Origin: an uncultured Lachnospiraceae bacterium | GTDB taxonomy: Bacteria > Bacillota > Clostridia > Lachnospirales > Lachnospiraceae | Assembly (NCBI GenBank): GCA_900554415.1 | Contig: USGU01000005.1 | Span: forward strand, 1 to 64,000 | Direction of reading: 5' to 3' | DNA: 64,000 nt | In this document: in pieces, positions 32,077 through 40,847 of the stretch | Layout of the letters: the number at the start of each line of letters is the position of its first letter | How positions within the stretch are numbered: the first letter of the stretch is position 1 | Notes under the pieces: generated by a model | What the model was told of the DNA's origin: nothing | Database searches by the model: none | The model's input: only the letters and a program-made list of their open reading frames with translations | Made by a program: the position numbers and the translations under genes

Positions 32077-33594
32077 CTATGCATGTAATCTGTCATATTC
32101 TTCCAGACACTCTTTCACTTGCTCCGCATCCGATTTGCATGGCACCTTCTTTGTACCATACTTGAGCCAGGTTTCATCACCTTTTCCCATAATCAGGAAC
32201 ACGGTCTTGCCTTCTGCTTCGTCCATCGCCATTTTGATGGCTTCCTGACGATTTTCCACAATTTTGTATGGGCAGTTCTTTTCTTCCACATACACTGCAA
32301 TCTGTTTGCAGATATCCAGTACCTCTTCCTTAGCCGGGTCATCTGCAGTGAGATAAATCATATCTGCATTCTCACCTGCCACCTGTCCCATATCCCGTCT
32401 TCGAGTAAGTGCTTTATTGCCCGGAGAACCGAATACCGCTACTATCTTATAATCTGGATATTCATCCTTTGTAGATGAAAACAGTTTCTCATAACTTAAT
32501 TTGTTATGTGCAAAATCTACAATAGCAATTCTCTGCTTGTCCTCACTGCTGTATAATTCCATTCTTCCTTTGGAACGTGCCCGGTATAAACCAGACTTCA
32601 TATACGGAGCTGGAATATGCAGAAGCATGGCTGCTCCAATGACTGCCAGCGCATTTTCTACATTGAAAAGTCCCGGCATGGTAAGTCTGAACTCTTCGTC
32701 AAACTCTGCGGTCTTTACCCGGAAAACAGTCTCATGTCCATCCTTCTCAATCTCATAACCATAAACATCTGCCTGTGAATCCTGTGTACTGAACGTAATA
32801 GTCCGTTCGCATACCTTTGCCGCCTCTATGATTCGTTCTGCAAAATCTGCATCTTTATTAACCACTGCATATCTTGCCCGCTTAAACATCAGTAACTTGG
32901 ATGCAAAATAATCTTCAAAATCCGGATGCTCAATTGGACTGATATGGTCTTCTGAAATATTAAGGAAAATTCCCACATCCAGTTTCATATTGTTCACTCT
33001 TCCATATTTCAGTGCCTGAGAGGATACCTCCATCTGTGCAAACGTAATCCCGCTGTCCACTGCATGTCGCAGGTGCTCCTGCAATTCTACCGCTTCCGGT
33101 GTGGTAAGACTGGATTCTTCCCGGATTACCCCGTCGTAAATGTCAATGGAAGAAAGGATTGCACTTTCTTTTCCACCTGTGGCTTCCATATAGTCATCCA
33201 CGATTGCTTTCATATAGTAAGCAGAAGTGGATTTTCCCTTGGTTCCTCCGATTCCCACAATAGTAAGTTTTTTCCACGGTGCATTGTTGAACATTTCCGC
33301 AAGAGCAGGCATGGCACTGCGGATATCCTCTACAAGCAGGTAAGGAATTTCTGTCTCTGTCTCATATTTTTTCTCACTGACATAAGCAATGGCACCTCTT
33401 CGAATTGCTTCCTCCAGATATTCTGCCTTAAAGGCTGCGCCCTTGCAAATAAACAGTGTGCCTTCTTTCACCTTTTTCGAATCAAAGGTAAGGTACTCCA
33501 CTGTATCAGCTTCTGCGCCTGTCATACGGCATTCTTTCAATAAATATGCTTTTCCAAGAAGATTGGAATATTCTGCTAATGTATATTTTTTCAT
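32077..33594 (-). CDS. Second Mur ligase, MurE-like with DDPA motif
   Basis: 505 residues. The ATP loop is GIGGTKGKSTS (about residues 114-124), with MEVSSQALKYGRV, NISEDHISPIEH and IVDFAHNKLSYEKL as in MurE proteins. The specificity region reads ADDPAKEEV. DDPA-like motifs are found in lysine-type ligases such as the staphylococcal enzyme, unlike DNPR in the neighbour at 30413-31996. It may therefore add another diamino acid or act on a different peptide. AGGAAGGG lies before the ATG. It is followed on the chromosome by the racemase and ATP-grasp genes, transcribed first, in the same direction. Confidence 0.8.
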   Translation of the reverse strand: MKKYTLAEYSNLLGKAYLLKECRMTGAEADTVEYLTFDSKKVKEGTLFICKGAAFKAEYLEEAIRRGAIAYVSEKKYETETEIPYLLVEDIRSAMPALAEMFNNAPWKKLTIVGIGGTKGKSTSAYYMKAIVDDYMEATGGKESAILSSIDIYDGVIREESSLTTPEAVELQEHLRHAVDSGITFAQMEVSSQALKYGRVNNMKLDVGIFLNISEDHISPIEHPDFEDYFASKLLMFKRARYAVVNKDADFAERIIEAAKVCERTITFSTQDSQADVYGYEIEKDGHETVFRVKTAEFDEEFRLTMPGLFNVENALAVIGAAMLLHIPAPYMKSGLYRARSKGRMELYSSEDKQRIAIVDFAHNKLSYEKLFSSTKDEYPDYKIVAVFGSPGNKALTRRRDMGQVAGENADMIYLTADDPAKEEVLDICKQIAVYVEEKNCPYKIVENRQEAIKMAMDEAEGKTVFLIMGKGDETWLKYGTKKVPCKSDAEQVKECLEEYDRLHA

Positions 33595-33616
33595 CCGTAA
33601 TCCCTTCCTGTCCGTG

Positions 33617-34321
33617 TTAGGCTTCTTTCAGTTCTGCTCCGGAGCGCAAAATAGATTCTTTCACCAGAATATCCATGGCATCAATACAATCTTCCGGAAC
33701 CGGATAATATTCTTTAAATACAGAAATCTCTGTACATGCCAGAATCACCGCATCACACCCCTGTTGTTTTAAATCTTCATATGCCCGGTCAAATTTTGCT
33801 TTGTCAGCCGGCTTTCCACTCTTAATTTCATCATAAATCAGTGACATAACACCCTTCTGCGCTTCTTCGCCCGGCGCAACCGCCTGTACCCCCATCTTCT
33901 CGCACACGCGGAAATAAGTGCCCGCACGCAGGGTTCCATCGGTTCCCATAATTCCAATCTTCTTTACATTTGGATTTGCCTGTAAAATTGCTTTCACTGT
34001 TTCCTCTAACATATTGATGATTGGAATCTTCGTTTCTTTCTGTAAATCTTCCAGAAAATAATGGAACGTATTACACGGGATAGCAATATTCTCCACTCCC
34101 AGCATTTCCAGTGCACGGATATCCTGCATGGCAGCCTCTAATACTGCACTTTTATCTCCAGTCAGAATCGCATGGGTTCTGTCCGGCATACTTGCATGAC
34201 TTAAAATCACAATATCCAGATGCTCCTGGTCACTGGCAGCTTTGGTTCTTCCTGTAATTCTCGCATAAAAAAAACTGGTAGCCTCCGGTCCCATACCTCC
34301 GATAATTCCTAATTTTTTCAT
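33617..34321 (-). CDS. Aspartate/glutamate racemase family protein
   Basis: About 234 residues. The start LGIIGGMGPEATSFFYARI is typical of aspartate racemase. The two catalytic Cys are in AIPCNTFHY (about residue 81) and ILACTEISVF (about residue 193). These PLP-independent enzymes interconvert L- and D-aspartate or glutamate. The ATG at 34321 follows AGAGGTGG. It lies between the ATP-grasp and the MurE-like gene, with gaps of 16 and 22 bases, so all three form one transcript. D-aspartate is the most likely product given its neighbour. Confidence 0.85.
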   Translation of the reverse strand: MKKLGIIGGMGPEATSFFYARITGRTKAASDQEHLDIVILSHASMPDRTHAILTGDKSAVLEAAMQDIRALEMLGVENIAIPCNTFHYFLEDLQKETKIPIINMLEETVKAILQANPNVKKIGIMGTDGTLRAGTYFRVCEKMGVQAVAPGEEAQKGVMSLIYDEIKSGKPADKAKFDRAYEDLKQQGCDAVILACTEISVFKEYYPVPEDCIDAMDILVKESILRSGAELKEA

Positions 34322-34337
34322 ATTGATGTCCACCTCT

Positions 34338-35552
34338 TTAACTGTAATATTTCTTAAATTTCACAAAATGACTGAAATAGGTTCTGAGTAGTCCGTAAAG
34401 CCTTTTCGGTGCCAGGTCCCCCTTCATAAATACCGGGTTTACTACCTTCTTTTCCTTCATCAGCTTACGCATTTTCTCCTGATTCTGTGGTTCCTTTACA
34501 TATTTTAATGCGACCTGCTTTGGAACTACCATCCAGAGATGTTCATTCTTCGCCATTTCAAACTGCAATTCTTTTCCATAAATATATTCTTCTACAATGT
34601 ATTTCGCCACGTTGTAGCCGGAACTGGTCACATAGAAATTGCTTCTGCCCTGTCTCGTATTGATTTCGAAAAACTTGTACTTTCCATCCCGCTTATCAAA
34701 CTTGATATCGCAGTTGGAAAATCCAACATAGTGCAAATCTTCCAGCAGGTTTTTCACACGAAGCATCAATTCTTCATTCGGCTCCGTAATAATGAGGGCA
34801 TGATTTCCAAGTCCGTGCGGTGTATGTTCCTCCAGCAGCACATGACCAAGACACATCATCTTCACTTTCCCGTTCTGGTCAGAATAAGAAGTAAGCACTG
34901 CCATATTCTCATCATTTCCCGGAATCATATCCTGGATAATCATCTTATCCGGATACCCCGCATCGTAGGTATCCTTGATTGCCTGATTCAGTTCTTCTCT
35001 GCTGTTTACAATAAACACTTTCTTCTGGGTCGGAAATGGATGTTCCCAATAATGCGTGCTTTCTGTCGGCTTTAAAACCACCGGATAAGAGAAATTCATC
35101 TCAAAATCCAGTCCCATGGACGGTTCATAAATAATTGTACCCGGATAATCCACCCCATGTTTATCACAAAGCTGATAGAAATTATCCTTTCTCTGTAAAT
35201 ATTCCATGAGCTCGTAATTCGGATATGGGGCAATAATATTACTGCCAAGCTTCTCACGGTTTCTCATAATCTGGGCAGCATAACCGTCACTTGCCGCCAT
35301 CAGAATAATCTTCTTATCCTTGTGTTCCTCTGCGAATTTTCCGATTCGCTCCAGGAAATATGCATCCGTATCAATCCGTGTATCATGTTCATAAATCGTA
35401 ATTTTACTGTGAAAGCTTGGTCCCGATGGGAACTTGCCAAACACATAAGTCTTAACATGATATTCTTCATAAAATGCGCGCGCTACGCTATATGTGTTAA
35501 TATCCCCGCCAAGTACAACCGGGATAAATTCTCTTTCTTTAAATGTCAACAT
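34338..35552 (-). CDS. ATP-grasp ligase, D-aspartate ligase-like
   Basis: 404 residues. The start EFIPVVLGGDINTYSVARAF and the block MIIQDMIPGNDENMAVLTSY (about 210-230), then FFEINTRQGRSNFYVT (about 298-314), closely match D-aspartate ligase of Enterococcus faecium (Aslfm) as I remember it, which attaches D-Asp to the lysine side chain of the wall precursor. Metal ligands in EINTRQGR are intact. The ribosome binding site AAAGGAG is a little far (13 bases). It is the first gene of the set ligase-racemase-MurE-like. A role on a non-wall peptide is possible. Confidence 0.78.
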   Translation of the reverse strand: MLTFKEREFIPVVLGGDINTYSVARAFYEEYHVKTYVFGKFPSGPSFHSKITIYEHDTRIDTDAYFLERIGKFAEEHKDKKIILMAASDGYAAQIMRNREKLGSNIIAPYPNYELMEYLQRKDNFYQLCDKHGVDYPGTIIYEPSMGLDFEMNFSYPVVLKPTESTHYWEHPFPTQKKVFIVNSREELNQAIKDTYDAGYPDKMIIQDMIPGNDENMAVLTSYSDQNGKVKMMCLGHVLLEEHTPHGLGNHALIITEPNEELMLRVKNLLEDLHYVGFSNCDIKFDKRDGKYKFFEINTRQGRSNFYVTSSGYNVAKYIVEEYIYGKELQFEMAKNEHLWMVVPKQVALKYVKEPQNQEKMRKLMKEKKVVNPVFMKGDLAPKRLYGLLRTYFSHFVKFKKYYS

Positions 35553-35656
35553 GCCAAGAGCACGCTCCTTTCCTCTTATAGCTTATAGCATTATACCTCA
35601 TGTTTTTTGAGCATGTCAAGAAATGGGACATGATATCCGAAAACAACTGATATTTC

Positions 35657-36877
35657 CTAGTGTTTCCAATCTGTCCCACGCATAATCACATCATCACCGT
35701 AACGCTTTTTGATTTGTTCCATCACCGCATCCAGTTTCTGATGTTTTTCCTTCTTTTCTTTTTTTGCTCTTGCTTCTTCTAACATCGGCTGTACATCAAA
35801 GATGCTGAGTTGTTCCAGCTGTTCTTCCTCCACAAGCTTTGATGTCCGTATGCCAAGCAGACGTATGGGTTCTCCACTCCACAATTCTTCAAAGAGACTA
35901 CATGCTTCCCGGTAAAGCATGTTTCCGTCATCCGTTGCCTTGCCGAGCTGCTTTTGATGAGATGTATTCTGAAAATTATAATACCGGATTTCCACACTTA
36001 TCATGCTCGCCCGCTGTCCTGACGCACGCAGACGCCCTGCCACCTTTTCGGCAAGCTTTTCAAGCACTGCTTCTGCATCTTCCCGCTTCTCCACATCTCT
36101 GGCAAGTGTGATAGAATTCCCAATTCCTTTTGCTGCCCGTTCTTCCGACTGAACCACATCTTCTCCGATACCATTAGCAAATTCCCAAAGCATCCTTCCA
36201 TGACTCTTTAAATGTGACTCAAGGAGAGCCGGGTCCGTCTGAGCCAACTCTCCTATGGTATTAATTTCTAATTTATGTAAGACTTCTACGCTGGACTTTC
36301 CGGCCATGAACAGTTCACCCACCGGAAGAGGCCACATCTTGGTTTGAATTTCTTCTGAGAACAAAGTATGCACCCGGTTCGGCTTTTCAAAATCCGATGC
36401 CATCTTCGCCAGAAGCTTATTACTGGAAATCCCTACATTTACCGTAAAACCGAAGGTATCATATACCCGCTGTTTGATTTCCATTGCCGCTTCAACCGGA
36501 GATGCAAACCGCCCTGCAATTCCCGTAAAATCCATATAGCATTCATCCACACTGACCTGTTCGATTTCCGCCTTATATGTCCGCAGGAAATCCATCAGTC
36601 TCGCACTGTATCTGCTGTACAGATTATGATTCGGTGGTTCCATATGCAGGTTCGGGCATTTCCGCATAGCCTGCGCAACCGGTTCACCTGTCCGGATTCC
36701 ATAGCGTTTAGCCGGAACAGACTTTGCCAGCACAATTCCATGTCTGGACTGCTGATCTCCACCGATAATCGCAGGAATCTCTCTGATATCCACATCAGAA
36801 CCATTTGCCAGCATCTCCACTGCCGTCCAGCTTAAGTAAGCAGAATTGACATCAATATGAAAGATAATCTTCTGCAT
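35657..36877 (-). CDS. dinB: DNA polymerase IV (Y family)
   Basis: 406 residues. Catalytic acidic residues are in IFHIDVNSAYLSW (N-terminus) and VSVDECYMDFTG (about 103-114). The thumb and little-finger domains follow, and LSIFDVQP near residue 353 fits the beta-clamp-binding motif QLSxF. It carries out error-prone translesion synthesis. It lies 24 bases before gap on the minus strand and may share the gap transcript by readthrough. Confidence 0.95.
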   Translation of the reverse strand: MQKIIFHIDVNSAYLSWTAVEMLANGSDVDIREIPAIIGGDQQSRHGIVLAKSVPAKRYGIRTGEPVAQAMRKCPNLHMEPPNHNLYSRYSARLMDFLRTYKAEIEQVSVDECYMDFTGIAGRFASPVEAAMEIKQRVYDTFGFTVNVGISSNKLLAKMASDFEKPNRVHTLFSEEIQTKMWPLPVGELFMAGKSSVEVLHKLEINTIGELAQTDPALLESHLKSHGRMLWEFANGIGEDVVQSEERAAKGIGNSITLARDVEKREDAEAVLEKLAEKVAGRLRASGQRASMISVEIRYYNFQNTSHQKQLGKATDDGNMLYREACSLFEELWSGEPIRLLGIRTSKLVEEEQLEQLSIFDVQPMLEEARAKKEKKEKHQKLDAVMEQIKKRYGDDVIMRGTDWKH

Positions 36878-36901
36878 CTTACCACCATTTTCTTCAAAAA
36901 A

Positions 36902-37918
36902 TTATTTGTTATCTACTTCATACATATAACGGATTAAATCCAGAGTCTTGCTTGAATATCCGTATTCATTGTCATAGAAAGCAATGAGCTTGAACAGTTT
37001 ATTGTTCAGTTCAATTCCTTCTCTTGCATCGAAAATAGAAGTACATGGATCACCTACAAAGTCACCAGATACTACTTCATCGTCCACATATTCAATAATT
37101 CCTTTCATATATGTTTCAGAAGCTTCCTTCATCTTTTCGCAGATTTCTGCATAGCTTGTCTCTTTCTTCAGTACAACATTCAAGTCTACTACAGAAACAT
37201 CGGAAGTTGGTACTCTGTATGAAATTCCTGTCATCTTTCCAAGCAGGGATGGAATAACAAGCCCTACTGCCTTTGCAGCACCTGTGGTAGATGGGATAAT
37301 ATTGTTAAATACACTTCTTCCGGTTCTCCAGTCCTTCATAGATCTTGCATCTACTACCTTCTGTTTTGCAGTTGCAGAATGAATCGTTGACATCAGTCCC
37401 TGTTCAATTCCCCAGTTTTCTTCCAATACCCGGCAAAGCGGAGCCAGACAGTTCGTTGTGCAGGATGCATTGGATACAATATCCATATCTGCTTCGTACT
37501 TTTCATGGTTGACACCGTATACAAATGTTGGTGTTACTTTATCCTTCGCCGGTGCAGAGATAATTACTTTCTTTGCTCCTGCCTTAATATGGTCCATAGC
37601 CTTCTCTGTTGTTGTATATGCACCGGTGGCCTCTACGATATATTCAGCCCCACACTCTTTCCATGGAATGTTAATTGCCTCTGTCTCTGAATATACCGGA
37701 ACTTTCTTTCCATCAATTACAAGTCCACCTTCATATTTATCTAATGACTTTGGAAATCTGCCAAAAGTTGTATCATATTTCAGCATATATACAAGATAAT
37801 CTAAATCTGCATTACGCACATTGATACCTGCGATTTCCATATCCGGCATGTCCATTGCTGCTCTGATTACAACTCTTCCAATTCTTCCAAATCCACTAAT
37901 TCCAACTTTAATTGCCAC
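36902..37918 (-). CDS. gap: Glyceraldehyde-3-phosphate dehydrogenase
   Basis: 338 residues. The NAD site is ISGFGRIGRVVIRAA (about 8-22), and the catalytic Cys is in SNASCTTNCLAPL (about residue 154). The C-terminal domain ends DNEYGYSSKTLDLI. It oxidises GAP to 1,3-bisphosphoglycerate in glycolysis. The start codon is GTG at 37918, after AGGAGG. A promoter with TATAAT lies 32 bases upstream. The GTG start is common for this gene in some Firmicutes. Confidence 0.97.
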   Translation of the reverse strand: MAIKVGISGFGRIGRVVIRAAMDMPDMEIAGINVRNADLDYLVYMLKYDTTFGRFPKSLDKYEGGLVIDGKKVPVYSETEAINIPWKECGAEYIVEATGAYTTTEKAMDHIKAGAKKVIISAPAKDKVTPTFVYGVNHEKYEADMDIVSNASCTTNCLAPLCRVLEENWGIEQGLMSTIHSATAKQKVVDARSMKDWRTGRSVFNNIIPSTTGAAKAVGLVIPSLLGKMTGISYRVPTSDVSVVDLNVVLKKETSYAEICEKMKEASETYMKGIIEYVDDEVVSGDFVGDPCTSIFDAREGIELNNKLFKLIAFYDNEYGYSSKTLDLIRYMYEVDNK

Positions 37919-37949
37919 GTTACAATCCTCCTGAATCTTTTCTCTTTAC

Positions 37950-37979
37950 ATTATATAGCCTCTTCTTTTCCAGTGTAAA
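37950..37979 (-). promoter_or_regulatory. Promoter of gap
   Basis: Minus-strand TTTACA (37979-37974), 18 bases, TATAAT (37955-37950). It directly follows the clpB terminator. Confidence 0.7.
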
Positions 37980-38017
37980 AAAGAAAAGGAAGTATCACAT
38001 AACTCTATGATACTCCC
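37977..38017 (-). terminator. Terminator of clpB
   Basis: Minus-strand GGGAGTATCA/TGATACTTCC (38008-38017 with 37988-37997, one G-U) with a ten-base loop, then TTTTCTTTTTT. It overlaps the -35 of gap by a few bases. Confidence 0.8.
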
Positions 38018-38057
38018 TTCATTTATAAAAGTAAATTAATTAAGAATTTAACGTGTT

Positions 38058-38076
38058 CGTTGATATATTATCAACG
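38058..38076. repeat. Perfect palindrome in the clpB 3' region
   Basis: CGTTGATA-TAT-TATCAACG, a 19-bp palindrome between the clpB stop and its terminator. It could be a protein site or a second RNA hairpin. Confidence 0.4.
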
Positions 38077-38109
38077 ATTACTATATTTTTATCTGCATAA
38101 ATTCACTTT

Positions 38110-40698
38110 TTAATTTCTTTTTACCTTTGCTGTCAACGCTCCATTTTCCACATCAATCAAAATGGTATCTCCGCTTCCCACATCACCTGACAGAATTAAT
38201 CTTGCTGCCAGTGTTTCCACATGTTTCTGCAGATAACGTTTCAGTGGTCTTGCGCCGTACATCGGGTCATATCCACCATCGATAACGAACTGCTTTGCTT
38301 CTTCAGTCAGTTCAATCTGAAGCTCTCTGTCTGCCAGACGTTTATTCACATCTGCAATCAGAAGTTCTACAATGGCACCAATATTGCTCTTGGTAAGTGG
38401 CCGGAACATAATGGTCTCATCCAGACGGTTCAGGAATTCCGGTCTGAAGTGCGCACGCAGTTCAGCCATAACCTGTGCTTCTGCTTCCGGCTTAATCTCA
38501 CCGTTTTCATCAATGCCATCCAACAGGTAAGAGGAACCAATGTTAGAGGTCATAATCAAAATAGTATTCTTAAAGTCAACTGTTCTTCCCTGCGAATCCG
38601 TGATTCGTCCATCATCTAATACCTGTAACAGTACGTTAAATACATCCGGATGTGCCTTTTCCACTTCATCAAACAATACAACAGAGTACGGTTTTCTACG
38701 GACTGCTTCTGTAAGCTGTCCTCCTTCATCATAGCCTACATATCCCGGAGGCGCTCCAATCAGACGAGACACAGAATACTTCTCCATGTACTCACTCATA
38801 TCGATACGTACCATGTTGCTCTCATCATCAAACAAGCTTTCCGCAAGGGCTTTGGCAAGTTCTGTCTTACCTACACCAGTTGGACCAAGGAACAAGAAGG
38901 AACCAATTGGCTTTGTCGGGTCTTTAATTCCTGCCTTGGAACGAATGATTGCTTCTGTTACTTTCTGGACACTTTCATCCTGACCTACTACACGTTTGTG
39001 TAATTCCTTATCCAGATTCAAAGTCTTACTTCGTTCACTTTCATTTAACTTGGCAACTGGAATACCTGTCCATCTGGAAACGATTTTTGCAATCTCGTCC
39101 TCGGTTACCGCTTCGTGTACCAAAGACAAATCCTTGTTCTTTATCTGTTCTTCTTCATCTTCCAATTGTTTCTGAAGCTGTGGCAGGCGGCCATACTGCA
39201 ATTCTGCTGCCTTGTTTAAATCATACTGCTGCTTTGCAATCTGAATTTCCTGATTGACCTGTTCAATCTGCTCACGAATCTTCTGTACCGATTCGACTGC
39301 ACGTTTTTCATTATCCCACTGAGCTTTCTTCTTGGCAAATTCTTCTCTGTGCTCTGCTAAATCCTGTTGCAGATGTTCCAGTCTTTCCTTGCTCAGTCTG
39401 TCATCTTCTTTCTTCAAAGCAGTCTCTTCGATTTCAAGCTGTGTTACTTTTCTGCGAAGTTCATCCAGCTCTGTCGGCATGGAATCCAGTTCTGTTTTAA
39501 TCAAAGCACATGCTTCGTCTACCAAATCAATGGCTTTATCTGGCAGGAAACGGTCGGAAATATAACGATGCGAAAGGGTTGCAGCCGCTACAAGCGCACC
39601 ATCTGTAATCTTAACGCCATGATATACTTCATAACGTTCCTTCAATCCACGCAGAATGGAAATTGCGTCTTCTACAGACGGTTCATCTACCATAACCGGC
39701 TGGAAACGACGTTCCAACGCAGCATCTTTCTCAATATACTGTCGGTACTCATCCAATGTTGTTGCGCCAATACAGTGCAGCTCACCACGGGCAAGCATTG
39801 GTTTTAACATATTGCCTGCGTCCATGGAGCCTTCTGTCTTACCGGCTCCTACAATGGTATGCAGCTCATCAATGAAAAGAATAATCTTTCCTTCGCTGTT
39901 CTTTACTTCTTCCAGTACTGCTTTCAGACGTTCTTCAAATTCACCACGATACTTTGCTCCGGCTACCAAAGCTCCCATATCCAGTGCGAATACCTTCTTG
40001 TCCTTCAGACCTTCCGGAACATCGCCGGCTACAATACGCTGTGCCAGACCTTCTACTGCTGCTGTCTTACCTACACCAGGTTCTCCAATCAGAACTGGAT
40101 TGTTCTTGGTCTTACGAGACAGAATCCGAATCACATTCCGAATTTCCGCATCTCGTCCAATCACTGGATCCAGCTTCTGCTCTCTTGCACGCTGTACCAG
40201 ATCCTGTCCATATTTGTTCAGTGTATCATAAGTTGCTTCTGGATTATCACTGGTAACTCTCTGATTACCACGCACCGTAGAAAGTGCCTGCAGAAAGCTT
40301 TCTCTGGTAATACCCATCTCTTTCAACAGCGTTTTCATCTCTCTGCTTGCATATTTTAACAATGCAAGAAACAGATGCTCTACCGATACATATTCATCAC
40401 CCATCTGCTTTGCTTCGTCTTCTGCATGAATCAATACATTATTCAGATTCTGACCAATGTAAAGCTGTCCACCTTGAACCTTCGGACGCTTATTAATTGC
40501 TTCCTCCACACGGTTCAATACATACTCCTTTGACATTCCCATCTTCTCAAGCAGCTTTAATATCAGGCTGTCATCAATGGTTATCAATGCGTCAAGTAAA
40601 TGTTCCTGTTCTATTTCCTGGTTTCCATAGTCCGTTGCAATCTTCTCGCACTTCTGGACTGCTTCCATAGAACTTCTTGTAAATTTGCTAAGGTTCAT
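38110..40698 (-). CDS. clpB: ClpB disaggregase chaperone
   Basis: 862 residues. The N-domain (1-145) is followed by NBD1 with Walker A GEPGVGKTA (about 205-213), the long coiled-coil middle domain (about 405-525), and NBD2 with Walker A GPTGVGKTE (about 604-612) and the C-terminal sensor region. It extracts aggregated proteins with DnaK. AGGAGG precedes the ATG. A perfect CIRCE operator upstream places it under HrcA heat-shock control. Confidence 0.97.
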   Translation of the reverse strand: MNLSKFTRSSMEAVQKCEKIATDYGNQEIEQEHLLDALITIDDSLILKLLEKMGMSKEYVLNRVEEAINKRPKVQGGQLYIGQNLNNVLIHAEDEAKQMGDEYVSVEHLFLALLKYASREMKTLLKEMGITRESFLQALSTVRGNQRVTSDNPEATYDTLNKYGQDLVQRAREQKLDPVIGRDAEIRNVIRILSRKTKNNPVLIGEPGVGKTAAVEGLAQRIVAGDVPEGLKDKKVFALDMGALVAGAKYRGEFEERLKAVLEEVKNSEGKIILFIDELHTIVGAGKTEGSMDAGNMLKPMLARGELHCIGATTLDEYRQYIEKDAALERRFQPVMVDEPSVEDAISILRGLKERYEVYHGVKITDGALVAAATLSHRYISDRFLPDKAIDLVDEACALIKTELDSMPTELDELRRKVTQLEIEETALKKEDDRLSKERLEHLQQDLAEHREEFAKKKAQWDNEKRAVESVQKIREQIEQVNQEIQIAKQQYDLNKAAELQYGRLPQLQKQLEDEEEQIKNKDLSLVHEAVTEDEIAKIVSRWTGIPVAKLNESERSKTLNLDKELHKRVVGQDESVQKVTEAIIRSKAGIKDPTKPIGSFLFLGPTGVGKTELAKALAESLFDDESNMVRIDMSEYMEKYSVSRLIGAPPGYVGYDEGGQLTEAVRRKPYSVVLFDEVEKAHPDVFNVLLQVLDDGRITDSQGRTVDFKNTILIMTSNIGSSYLLDGIDENGEIKPEAEAQVMAELRAHFRPEFLNRLDETIMFRPLTKSNIGAIVELLIADVNKRLADRELQIELTEEAKQFVIDGGYDPMYGARPLKRYLQKHVETLAARLILSGDVGSGDTILIDVENGALTAKVKRN

Positions 40699-40760
40699 AA
40701 ACTACGCCTCCTATCTATCTAAATCAAATGAAATATAACTTGTTTTCTTGTTCTATTAGG

Positions 40761-40790
40761 AATATAACACAAAAGATTAGCACTCGTCAA
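40761..40790 (-). promoter_or_regulatory. Promoter of clpB
   Basis: Minus strand TTGACG (40790-40785) lies inside the CIRCE spacer; TATATT (40766-40761) is 18 bases away. HrcA binding would cover the -35. Confidence 0.75.
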
Positions 40791-40803
40791 GTGTGAGTGC
40801 TAA
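40777..40803. promoter_or_regulatory. CIRCE element (HrcA operator)
   Basis: TTAGCACTC (40777-40785), nine bases, GAGTGCTAA (40795-40803): an exact match to the CIRCE consensus. Because it is a perfect hairpin followed by T on the minus strand, it may also help end the upstream NSS transcript. Confidence 0.95.
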
Positions 40804-40847
40804 TCTTTTTATGAAAATTCTGTGAACTTTTCCTATTTTCTTTACAT

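Noticed and set aside
35657..37918. dinB and gap as a functional operon
   Set aside because: They are close, but gap has its own promoter and the two functions are unrelated; only readthrough is suggested.
39656..40231. Plus-strand frame of 191 residues inside clpB
   Set aside because: Shadow of the strongly conserved ClpB coding frame.
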